In this document: one piece after another, positions 37,616 through 46,427 of the stretch
How the letters are laid out: every line of letters starts with the position of its first letter
Numbering within the stretch: position 1 is the stretch's first letter
Source: Aculops lycopersici
Taxonomy: Eukaryota > Arthropoda > Arachnida > Trombidiformes > Eriophyidae
Assembly (NCBI GenBank): GCA_015350385.1
Contig: WNKI01000002.1
Span: 8,652,336-8,716,335 of the forward strand
Length of the DNA stretch: 64,000 nt
Direction: 5' to 3'
Notes under the pieces: model-generated
Seen by the model: the letters and a program-made list of their open reading frames with translations, nothing else
Database searches by the model: none
Told to the model about the DNA's origin: nothing
Made by a program: the position numbers and the translations under genes

Positions 37616-40600
37616 GTTGGCCACAGTGTTGCGCTAGACAATTTTATTGCTCATCTACTGCACTAAATAAATACCACGCGACCAACTTTACCATGCAACT
37701 CAATCTCTTCTTTTTATTATTTTTCCACCAGTCAAACTACTGTCGATGGACTAAACTATTTCTCCGAAGCTCGCGAATCACGACACGACACAATACGATA
37801 CAATAATTTTATGTCGAAATAATGAGATTAACGTAATAGTAGCCAAGATGACTTGACAACAACAGCAAACAAACACAAAAAGACACTCCCTCTCTTTCTC
37901 TTTGTTGGAGGCAATTATCAATCATTCAACTGCTAAACGGCGCTCTAGTTTTGACTTTCGCCTTCCCTTTCCCTTTTCTTGACCACTGACCTGAACCATG
38001 TAACGGTCGCTGGACTTCCGATTGAATAGAACTCCCCCGTTGTCTCGCTCGTTACTTAATAAGTAGCGGAGAGTAACTAAAATTGATCTCGATAATGAAA
38101 TTTGTAGGAAACTTTTCGACTGCAAGAGTCAAGCGAAGCGAGAGAGGGGAACTCCACGATGTGAATTGGGAGTGAAAAAAGGAAACCAAAAGAGCATTTA
38201 GAGCGACGAACATCACGGAAAACAATCGGAAAGTTTGCCGAAAGTTTGAAAAGTTTGAAACTTGTAATTGTCGGCCTCTTTTCTCTTCCTCTCTCATCCA
38301 GCGAAGTCGTCCACTAAAATGGAATCCAACGACAGCCTAGCGACTTTTAAGTTTGTTGTCGAAAGATAGAGCCAACGACGACGAGCCAACGAGTGGAGGG
38401 GAAAGAGGAACTCGATGATAACTCGATGATTTGAGTTGCTGATCTAATTTTTGGCCTCTCACTCTGCAACTTGCTAGTATCCCTTATCTCCCAAGTCAAT
38501 TGTCAGCCGCCAGTGGCGCGTGTTTCGAACTTTAAACCAACCAACGGAAGGAGCCAGCGGTTCAAAGCCAGTGAGACTTTTAAAAGTTTTCCCGACTCAC
38601 ACTTACACTACTTGCTGTTAGTTGAGCAAGACTAACTCGCAAAACTAACCTAAAAACCAACCGACAACAGAAAACTAGCTGACGTGAAAACAAATCATTT
38701 GTTGTTGTTGTTGTTGTTGCTGTCGTTGCGTAAGTTTTCAAGTTTTTCCAATGAGAACAGTTTCTAATGTGAACAGCGAAGACAGTCGACCGGTTGGCTG
38801 GTTGCCGGCAATGGAGGCGATGGAAACGATGGTCTCATTGGGCTCCAAATACAACTGCAAATGAATGGATTGATGAGGTGCACATTTGTGGACTTCCAAT
38901 TGTGAGGCAAAATGGCTAACTAGGTTAGCTCATGACGGGCTAACAATGGACCAGACCAAACTGAATTGAACGCAACGTGAAGTCGCTAGGCGCATCCGAG
39001 TTTTCGTCTGCGTTGATCGGCAGGCAACCGACCAGTCAGCCAACAGGAGAGTCTCGCGGGACTTTGGCCTCGCGAGCTTGTCTGTCTGTCCGTCCGTCTG
39101 TCTGTTTGGCTAGAAATCAGTCATAAATTTTTACCAACGACGCGGCAGGAGCAGTCAGACTTATGGCTGCTCTTTTTGCCGTGGCCGGAAGTCGCGAGTT
39201 TTAGGAGAGGAGTTTTAGAAGAGAAGAGGTGAAAGTTAGCAGCGGAGGCGGCTAATCATCGAGGCGGAACTACTACCACCACCAACGGTGACTTTGGATT
39301 GCAGAAAAGCGGAAGAGTAACCTGGGAGAAAGTGGCGCTTGAAGATTTAATGAACACCAACAGCAGTGGCAATGGCAATGGCAACACGAAACGGGAAACA
39401 CAATTGCAATAATAATCAATATAATTGATCCTCGAAACATTCTAATGAAGTCGGTGGACTGAGTGCAAATGATACTCCCCGCTAGTCGCACCAAACTCAG
39501 CCAGCCCTAAAGCAATCTCAAGATTTCAAGTCAAACTTGGAGTTTGAGTCAAAGAGTCGGGGAAGTCAATTGAACTTTCTACTCGGTGGCCACTTGATTG
39601 CCTTTGTAAGTGTGTCGGTTGCTCTCTTGCGCAACACCGAACTAGTGGCCAATAAAAGAAAGTCAATCCAAAAACACTGGAGCTAGACTAAAGTGGAGAG
39701 AGAGAAAGGGAAAAAATCTTGCTTCTTCCGAAAACCTTGCGACAATCAAGCACTCGATTGATCTTCTTCTTCTTCTTCGAAACGGAAACATGCGGCAAAG
39801 TAGTTGCTTGGTTGTTGTGCTTTTGTGGCTGCAGTTTTAGTTTTGGTCTCTGTTGCTCTCAACTAAAACTGCAACCAAAACGGCTTGACTTACGTCCAAG
39901 AATTTCCGCTTTGCTTAGGTCGGGGGCCAAACTGCTCGTTTAACTAAACAAACGTTTATTATCGCTAATAGTCGCCAGTGGAACGCTTACACTTTCGCTT
40001 CTCCAATGGAAACTCCCTCTCTCTCTCTGTCCCCCAGAGTTGGCTAGCGACTGGTTAATATATGAAGAATTGAAACTAGAGGCAATCAAGCGTTAATTTT
40101 AATTGCCAACTACAGCAGCAGCAACAACAACAAGGGGATCGCATGTGTCGGGTGTTACGTAAGCGGCGCCCGTTGCGCCATCCGGCGGAAACGAGCCTCC
40201 AACTATGAGCAAGTTAATACAAATCTTAACCTTTGCCTTCAACTCTAACCTATTCAATGACTAAGTCGACGACAACCAAGACGATAGTTGCGGTGTAGCA
40301 ATGGCAATAAACCAAAAGAGCGGAACTAAAAACAGGAATCAAAAGACAGGAAGTTATGGCCGCGTGCAAGTTGATATTGCGAGATAATGATGATCACCGC
40401 AGACGCCCGCGAGTTTTTGTTATAATCATTGTTAATGCCTTTACTTTTATGCAGATAACAATGAGTGGCGGCGGTTGTGGCATCATCATGATATAATATA
40501 GTTAATAATTGACTTGGTGGCCGACGCAATAAAGAGTGCTAGTAATAGTGGTAATAGTGACAACAATCGCAAAATTGGATTACAAATGATCGCATGCCTC

Positions 40601-41243
40601 TTCTTCTCCTTGATCGTTGGCGTCGTGGGCGTCGTCGCCGTAAGCAAATTGCATATGGCCACTTCCTAAATTCACAACACATTCGCAGCTTGAGGTCTAT
40701 CCTCCCCCTTTACTTCTTTTCCAAGCAACTGTATTGTTTGTAACAATAGACCAGTGACTATTCTCTATTATTCTCATCTAGTTGCAATTGCCTTTCACTT
40801 GGCAGTAGATGTGCACAATATATTTGAAAGAAACTTGCAAACTTAAAACCATGAACAAAACCCTTCACTTCCGTTGCAGAAGCAAACTAGGAGAATAGAT
40901 TTAGAACACGAGATAAGTTTCAGCTTGTGTTGCCTTTGGGTTGAGAGCTTCCTGAGAGTTGGACGGGCATCAGTTTCCCATCGCGCGCTACAAATTTCCA
41001 TCCACCTGATCGTTGGTGGCTACTAACCATCAACCATCAGCCACTTGAGAAAACTCGCAGCTTCCACTGCAAAACTGACAACCACTCAATGAGTCATAAG
41101 TGGCCATTGTAGTGATGGGTGATGGTTAACGGGGTGGTCGTGGTTCTTGTCGCCTAATGTACAATTGATGGCCAGCTGTGGTGGTTACAAATCTGAATAA
41201 TGGTTCTAGGGATGGCCAGGACAACCAACAAATATGGTGATTT

Positions 41244-41573
41244 CTAGTCGCTGGAATTGTTTAGTGTTTTGTAGGTGTCTTCTAACCTCTTACTGTAGGA
41301 ATCTATCTTGTAAGCTAAAGTCTCTAGCTTGTTTACCTTCTCGTCCATGATATTTATAGTACTAATTAAATCCTCTAGACGAGCTTTCGCCTCTTGATTA
41401 TTATTAATCCTCTCGACGTTTCTTGATATCTTCTCCGCTACCGTCTGGTAATCCTTGAATACGGTTGTGGTTTGTTTGTTTAGTTTTGTAATGAGTTCGT
41501 AATTTTTCGTGGACATGGACAATTCTTGTTCGATATAACTAGATACTTTCTCGAATACCTCATCTTTCGACAT
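41244..41573 (-). CDS. BLOC1S2: BLOC-1/BORC subunit 2 (BLOS2)
   Basis: This 109-residue protein starts at the ATG at 41573 (the frame extends upstream only through a TTG). BLOC1S2 is a coiled-coil subunit shared by BLOC-1, which acts in biogenesis of lysosome-related organelles, and BORC, which positions lysosomes. The protein is almost entirely helical and charged. It shows the family pattern of a T/S-x-NYELI segment near residue 24, an ISRNVERIN block near residues 46-54 and a C-terminal LETLAYKIDSYSKRLEDTYK block. It is close to the conserved core of the family and lacks the N-terminal extension of vertebrate forms. There is no intron. It is the last gene before the 41-kb desert, and RCC1 lies 389 bp upstream on the same strand. 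Confidence 0.88.
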   Translation of the reverse strand: MSKDEVFEKVSSYIEQELSMSTKNYELITKLNKQTTTVFKDYQTVAEKISRNVERINNNQEAKARLEDLISTINIMDEKVNKLETLAYKIDSYSKRLEDTYKTLNNSSD

Positions 41574-41961
41574 GATCAATTTCGTTGGTTTAGGTAACTA
41601 TAGATGATGACTTTTATTTTGCTATTTTAAGGAATGGACGTCTCGGTGTCAATTTTACAGAGTCTACAGAGTGTCAAAGATTTAGCCACAACAATTCACG
41701 CTTTTTCGGCTGAAGCGCTCCGATGCGGACGCGCTAAATTTCGCAAGTGAAATGGAAAAAACTGGATAGATTTGTCTGGCAGAGAAATAGAGGAAATTTG
41801 CATCATTGTATTTTGATAACAATATTCATTCCAGCAAAAATCAGAGAGAGAGAGAGAGAGAGGGCTGCAAATCTAATGTTTGCATCAGAACACCTTCAGA
41901 TTATGATCCTGATCGCCTATTTTAGACATGATATGTTTTTACTTGCTTGGAAGCGTCATTC
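41574..41961. other. Intergenic region between RCC1 and BLOC1S2
   Basis: It contains a short (GA)n tract near 41844-41861 and a CG-rich patch around 41710-41740 that probably belongs to the BLOC1S2 promoter. No gene was recognised. Confidence 0.5.
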
Positions 41962-43224
41962 CTAGATCACAACGGCAGTGAATGAGGCTCCAGCTGAAAC
42001 TGATTTAACTCTCATACCATCCAAGCTTGTCACCTGGACAGGTGAATACTGATCGTCTTCGGTTTTGATGCCTAAATTAGTTCCGCTCATGCCCCAGGAT
42101 AACAGCTGTCCTGTCCTATTGACAGCAAAGGAGGTATTAATACCAGCACTTATGTCTAAGATTGAGTTGCCCAAGCTTTCGATAAATCTGGCCGGACAAA
42201 CTTCTTCTTTTATGGATGATCCAAGTCCAAGCATTCCATACAGATGCTTGCCAGCGCTATAAACACGGCCAGTTTTAGTTAGAAATAGTGTATGATGCTG
42301 ACCGCATGCAACACTGGTCATTGAGGTCGAACAGGTGAAGGTGGACCTTTTGGGCACATGCTGTACAAGTTGCCCCTTACGGCCCTTGTATCCTAGCTGG
42401 AAGCAATTGTTTAAGCCCCAGCCGGCTAGACGGTTTTTCTTCTTATCTGTGTTGGTTGCAAAGGAGCTGAAATTGCCCGCAAACACGGCATCGCATATAA
42501 ATGTTCTCTTAGGGTCTACATCGTCAAAGCTGACTTTTTGAGGTCTTAAAAAGGTTTCACGATTGTCCTTGGTAATTGCAATATTTTCCACTTGTTCTTG
42601 TTCTAAACGACCTAATTGTCCTTGCTCTCCGACTCCAAAACTGTAGACTGTTCCATCTGAAGCGAGCAAAAGCATGTGATTGGATCCCGATGCGATATCT
42701 TTAAATTTTAACTTTTGCATGATTCTCGTCGGTTGTAATAGTGGTTGTCCATCAGCTTCTGGTGTTAGTCCTATGCTTCCATGTTCATCACGGAAATTTC
42801 CAAATATATAAACTTGTTGGTCTTTAGTTAAAACGGCGCTGTGTGAGTCGCCGGCGGTTACTTTGATAGCCTTGGCAGGTAACGGCACCTCAGTTGGGGT
42901 TGCTTCTAATTTATCATCGCCGTCGGTGACGCGGCCGAGTGCACCCTCGTCGTTGCATCCATAGGTGTAAATTTTACCTGATGTGGTAAGACATATCACA
43001 TGCATAGCACCGCAAGCAACATTCTCAACTGTTTCGCTGATGGGAACTCGGCCCGGAGTTAGTCGTTCGATTCCGATCTTTCCGAGGCCGAGCTCTCCGC
43101 AACTATCGGATCCAAAACTGTATAATCCTGTCTCGGATGTTTCGGGTTCTTTGATCTTCTTGATCTTTTTAACAGGCGTGATAGCTGCCACAGGCTGGGG
43201 TCTTTTTCTCAAATTATAACTCAT
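41962..43224 (-). CDS. RCC1: RCC1, guanine nucleotide exchange factor for Ran
   Basis: This 420-residue seven-bladed propeller binds chromatin and loads Ran with GTP, creating the nuclear RanGTP gradient for transport and spindle assembly. The chosen start is ATG at 43224, since the frame extends upstream only to a TTG. Residues 5-27 form a Lys/Arg-rich nuclear localisation and chromatin-binding tail. RCC1 repeats follow with the typical Gly-rich turns (YSFGSDSCGELGLG at about 35-48, YTYGCNDEGALGR at about 86-98). The diagnostic GDSHSAVL...GNFRDEHGSIGL block (about 125-153) holds the FRD of the Ran-facing beta-wedge. Length matches the family (about 420). No intron is present, whereas most animal RCC1 genes have several. 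A 198-bp gap with a CG-rich patch separates it from the upstream SLU7 gene and is probably its promoter. Confidence 0.95.
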   Translation of the reverse strand: MSYNLRKRPQPVAAITPVKKIKKIKEPETSETGLYSFGSDSCGELGLGKIGIERLTPGRVPISETVENVACGAMHVICLTTSGKIYTYGCNDEGALGRVTDGDDKLEATPTEVPLPAKAIKVTAGDSHSAVLTKDQQVYIFGNFRDEHGSIGLTPEADGQPLLQPTRIMQKLKFKDIASGSNHMLLLASDGTVYSFGVGEQGQLGRLEQEQVENIAITKDNRETFLRPQKVSFDDVDPKRTFICDAVFAGNFSSFATNTDKKKNRLAGWGLNNCFQLGYKGRKGQLVQHVPKRSTFTCSTSMTSVACGQHHTLFLTKTGRVYSAGKHLYGMLGLGSSIKEEVCPARFIESLGNSILDISAGINTSFAVNRTGQLLSWGMSGTNLGIKTEDDQYSPVQVTSLDGMRVKSVSAGASFTAVVI

Positions 43225-43422
43225 GGTGCGATGCAATGTAATTAGGTTTAATTAATAATTTGATTGCAATTCCAGCAATAACATTGAAAAATTTTAATTG
43301 GTGTGGCCGCGTGCAGTGCTAGCGGTAAGTGGTCGAAAAAACGCGCGCTAGCGGTACTTATACGTGCTGCGCAGCCGCGTGGCCAAATACGAAAAGTCCT
43401 TTCAAAATTCTCCGCGCGCAAT

Positions 43423-44589
43423 TCATTGTTTACCTTTCGGTTTGCCTGTTCTCGTGTACTCGACATAAGTTTCAGATTGCTCCAGCTCCTCGGTAAGATG
43501 TTTTGCAACTTTTTCAGGTTCATACTTCTGTGAGATATACTTTGATATCTTCTCATCATACTCTGTCTTCTTGCTCTCGTACTCCTTCTTGAGCATTTCA
43601 GTCTTGGTAGGTAGCGCTTGGAGGTGAACATCGATTCCCTTCTCGGCAGCTTGCCAAGCGAACACTTGAGCCTCATTAGCTTGCTTCACATTACCAGAGT
43701 ATCTTACGAAGTTATCACCTTTGATTGTGCTGCAACCTGGAATGGGATCCTCACGCATCGACCTGGTCTTGGGATCGTAATAGGCTGAGTTGGGGTCGAG
43801 ATTTAGCAAATATTTTGCTGTGTCCTCGCGCATTCGTAAATTTCTAACAGTCATTCTTTGCTTTGTGTCCACCTTTGCACCTGGCATGTCAGCCTTCTCC
43901 GCATACTTTTCCTCATCGTCACTATCACTATCATCATCAGAGCTTGAGACCTCGACGTCACCCTGCCTATTTACAGCATCCGCTTCTTTCTGCAATGTTT
44001 CTTCTTTTAACTTCCTCTTGGCCTCCTCCACTTTGTTGAATTCTTCAATTGTTTGCTTGTACATCTCTGGTCTAAAGCCAGCCCATCGGTCACGTTTACT
44101 ATCGAAGTTGTGCTCAATTTCAGGTAGTATAACCTCATCGGGTGCAATATCCTTATTGGAAAACTTGGCTCCTATCCTTCTTGGTCTCTCCAAACAATCC
44201 TTCTTCTTATGGGTCATGGCACCACAATTTTCACAGGCGCCAGGTCTATATTTTGTAGCAGTTTGGATCTTAACTCCTCGTTGCAAATCGACCTCCAATG
44301 GCACATGTTTTTGTCCAACCTTGTAGGCCCTCTGATGCTTGAGTGTCGGATGGTTGGTGTTGTAGAAAAAGGGAACATTTGAAATATATTGCGGGATATG
44401 AGGATTGATATCTCTACCTTCCTCGTCAACAGCAGCCGGTGCATTACCAGCTTTTCTAGCCTCCTCTAGCTCTTTGGCTTTTTTGTAATTTTCTTGCCTC
44501 GATCTCTTAGCCTGGGGTTCTTCCTCTTCGGGTGCCTCTCTATCCTTGTTTTTAAGGATCTCTGAAATGGGTAAGCTAGGTGTTGCCAT
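43423..44589 (-). CDS. SLU7: Pre-mRNA splicing factor SLU7, C-terminally short
   Basis: SLU7 acts in the second catalytic step of splicing, helping to choose the 3' splice site. The 388-residue product starts at ATG 44589. It has an N-terminal charged region, the conserved ISNVPFFYNT segment near residues 69-78, a CCHC zinc knuckle (Cys119, Cys122, His127, Cys132), an RDRWAGF block, an acidic Ser/Asp patch near 215-230, and the LDPNSAYYDPKTRSMRE block near 265-281. It stops shortly after the VEYTRTG segment. Animal SLU7 continues for about 200 residues, including a Trp-rich block and a Lys-rich tail, and none of that is found in the 198 bp before RCC1. The last codons read AAAG|GTAAAC, which could be a donor, but no matching exon is visible downstream on the minus strand. 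The length resembles the yeast protein (about 380). Confidence 0.93.
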   Translation of the reverse strand: MATPSLPISEILKNKDREAPEEEEPQAKRSRQENYKKAKELEEARKAGNAPAAVDEEGRDINPHIPQYISNVPFFYNTNHPTLKHQRAYKVGQKHVPLEVDLQRGVKIQTATKYRPGACENCGAMTHKKKDCLERPRRIGAKFSNKDIAPDEVILPEIEHNFDSKRDRWAGFRPEMYKQTIEEFNKVEEAKRKLKEETLQKEADAVNRQGDVEVSSSDDDSDSDDEEKYAEKADMPGAKVDTKQRMTVRNLRMREDTAKYLLNLDPNSAYYDPKTRSMREDPIPGCSTIKGDNFVRYSGNVKQANEAQVFAWQAAEKGIDVHLQALPTKTEMLKKEYESKKTEYDEKISKYISQKYEPEKVAKHLTEELEQSETYVEYTRTGKPKGKQ

Positions 44590-44842
44590 GATAAAAATTA
44601 ATGAGATCTATTTCTTTTAAAGTTAGAAAATTAATATGTGAATTTTACAGGTTCTGTCTAGCACTGACTTTCCACAATTAAGAAAAAGAAAAACAATCAC
44701 AATATTTTCTGTAGCGCGCTGTAGGTGGCGCTCCGATCACAAAGGTTAGATCCTACCAAGATACTTATGAAACCTAGACGTTCAAGCTCATGAAGATAAG
44801 TAAACCTGAGGGAGATTGTAGAATCAGATGAATTAATTGTTC

Positions 44843-46159
44843 CTATTTATTATTGAGCTCGAAGACTCTCATGAAGTTCTTGGCATCTTTAAGCATCCAC
44901 CACCGACCAAACCGGTGCTCTTGTCCACAAGCCGCAATTAACTTGCTGCCATCGCTTGAGAACTTGAGATCATTGACAAAACCAGGACATTCTAATTCCT
45001 TGTCGAGATCCAGGCTGTACTTGCTACCCGACTTTATTAATTTCCATATTTTAATGCGAGAATCACACGAGCCTGAGGCTATCAAGGCGATTGCTCCACT
45101 CCTAGTGTCCTGTTGCTCTTGTTTTTCTTCAGCCTCGTCACCATCTTCTTCGCTGTTGCTATTATCGCTATCGTCGTCGTCGTCATTAAATTGTGTTACT
45201 TGTACATCGACTTCGGCTTTGCCTGTCTTCCTCTTTTTAGTTACCTTTGAGTTTCGGGTTTCACCTTTTGTCGGGCTCAGCGAGAATGTAGCGAGTGAGT
45301 TGATCCAATAACACAATTTAGGATTGCTACAGCTTGATTTGATATTTGAATTTGCACCATTTTGTTTCTCTTCATTGCTCGATCCATGAACATTCTTTAA
45401 CGTGCAAACAGGCGTCCTTTTGAGGGTAGTCCAAACATTAATTGATCCATCTTCGCCTCCGCTGACGAAAGTTTTGTCATCAACAAATCTCGTTACATCA
45501 ACAGACTCGTGTTTGTTCTGGTATACAGTTTGTGCTTGCTCAACTATTTTCCACATTCTGACTGATTGGTCTCGGCCACCTGATGATAGAACTCTTTCTT
45601 TCCTTAAGCAATCTATGCTAGTAACAGTAGACTCATGTCCATATAAGGCTTCAACAAAACATAGATTCTCTTCGTCTTCCAGAGACCATAACATGATAGA
45701 TTTGTCAGCCGAACCACTGTATAGGAATGGATGATTTACTCGGAAGGCTAGGGCTGTGATTTCTTGACGATGTTGTTTAAAGGAATGTAACCAAGTCAAG
45801 TCTTTTGGTGACCAAACTCTGATCTCCTTGTCCCAACCTCCAGTGGCTAGATATCTATCATCTGTTGAGATTGCCATGCAATTTATATGTTTTGTGTGAC
45901 GTCTTGCAGCTAACCTTGAATTCTCTTTTGCTTTCTTAGGTGATATTCCCTCCACCTTATTAACGATCTTCTTAACTTTAAGACACCATTTGATGATGGA
46001 TCCATCCTTGGATCCAGTGAAAGCGCAATTTCCTTGCGAGTCGATACAGATACAAGTCAGAGAGAGTTTGTGATTCTTGAATCTCGGCTTTTCGCTACCA
46101 TCACTCTTCTTTTCGATCATCTCGCTGTCACATGATATCTTGTCTTGATCAAGTTGCAT
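44843..46159 (-). CDS. RRP9: U3 snoRNP WD40 protein RRP9 (U3-55K)
   Basis: RRP9 binds the U3 snoRNA and is needed for early 18S rRNA processing in the nucleolus. The first ATG is at 46159, giving 438 residues; the open frame extends upstream only through a TTG. WD40 blades run from about residue 30 (SLTCICIDSQGN...GSIIKW) through clear repeats ending in RVW, MLW, RMW and NVW. The family signature near the C-terminus is present: GFVNDLKFSSDG followed by GQEHRFGRWW (about 393-421). Two oddities stand out. The usual N-terminal charged domain of about 100 residues is missing, and a Lys-rich then Asp/Glu-rich segment (about 295-354) is inserted before the last two blades. The gene diverges from DPH7 across 268 bp. 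Confidence 0.92.
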   Translation of the reverse strand: MQLDQDKISCDSEMIEKKSDGSEKPRFKNHKLSLTCICIDSQGNCAFTGSKDGSIIKWCLKVKKIVNKVEGISPKKAKENSRLAARRHTKHINCMAISTDDRYLATGGWDKEIRVWSPKDLTWLHSFKQHRQEITALAFRVNHPFLYSGSADKSIMLWSLEDEENLCFVEALYGHESTVTSIDCLRKERVLSSGGRDQSVRMWKIVEQAQTVYQNKHESVDVTRFVDDKTFVSGGEDGSINVWTTLKRTPVCTLKNVHGSSNEEKQNGANSNIKSSCSNPKLCYWINSLATFSLSPTKGETRNSKVTKKRKTGKAEVDVQVTQFNDDDDDSDNSNSEEDGDEAEEKQEQQDTRSGAIALIASGSCDSRIKIWKLIKSGSKYSLDLDKELECPGFVNDLKFSSDGSKLIAACGQEHRFGRWWMLKDAKNFMRVFELNNK

Positions 46160-46427
46160 ATTTAATAGTTTTGGCGCTAATTTAACGAATCGGTGTAAAT
46201 AGGGATGCAATTTGAGAACTCACAACAACATGCCAGCATGAAAGACCACGTGTGTCTCGCAGCGAACTTTGCTGCGGTGAAGCTTGATCTTCTCTCGCAC
46301 AGAGAACACGTGAGAATAGTTCGTGCATCGTCGTAAGCATCAGTTCGAATCACAATTACGTTACATAACTTCAAATCCCAAGACATTCTCTGATGTTTCT
46401 ATGTTTTTAATCTAGCGAGATACTAAA
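46160..46427. promoter_or_regulatory. Divergent promoter between RRP9 and DPH7
   Basis: These 268 bp separate two head-to-head housekeeping starts. I see no TATA box. Two CACGTG-like blocks occur (ACCACGTGTG near 46246 and ACACGTGAGA near 46305). This must hold both promoters unless a 5' UTR intron exists. Confidence 0.6.

Larger units (their letters stand above)
25160..41243. other. Gene-free interval, right part of the desert
   Basis: No conserved coding sequence was recognised over 16 kb. The region is rich in CCGGAAGT, TTACGTAA (27967, 32426, 33607, 35568, 40155), AAGTGGCC and AARTGAGCA words. It also holds microsatellites ((AAT)n at 37520, (TCG)n at 35579, (GTT)n at 35847 and 38700), an 18-bp palindrome at 37598 and an E-box inverted repeat at 26611. 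Short frames occur but show low complexity or no protein character. It ends at the 3' side of BLOC1S2. Confidence 0.5.

Noticed and set aside
43248..43676. 142-codon minus frame overlapping the SLU7 end, tested as the missing SLU7 C-terminus
   Set aside because: It runs in another frame through SLU7 and then into promoter-like sequence. It lacks the Trp-rich block expected of SLU7.
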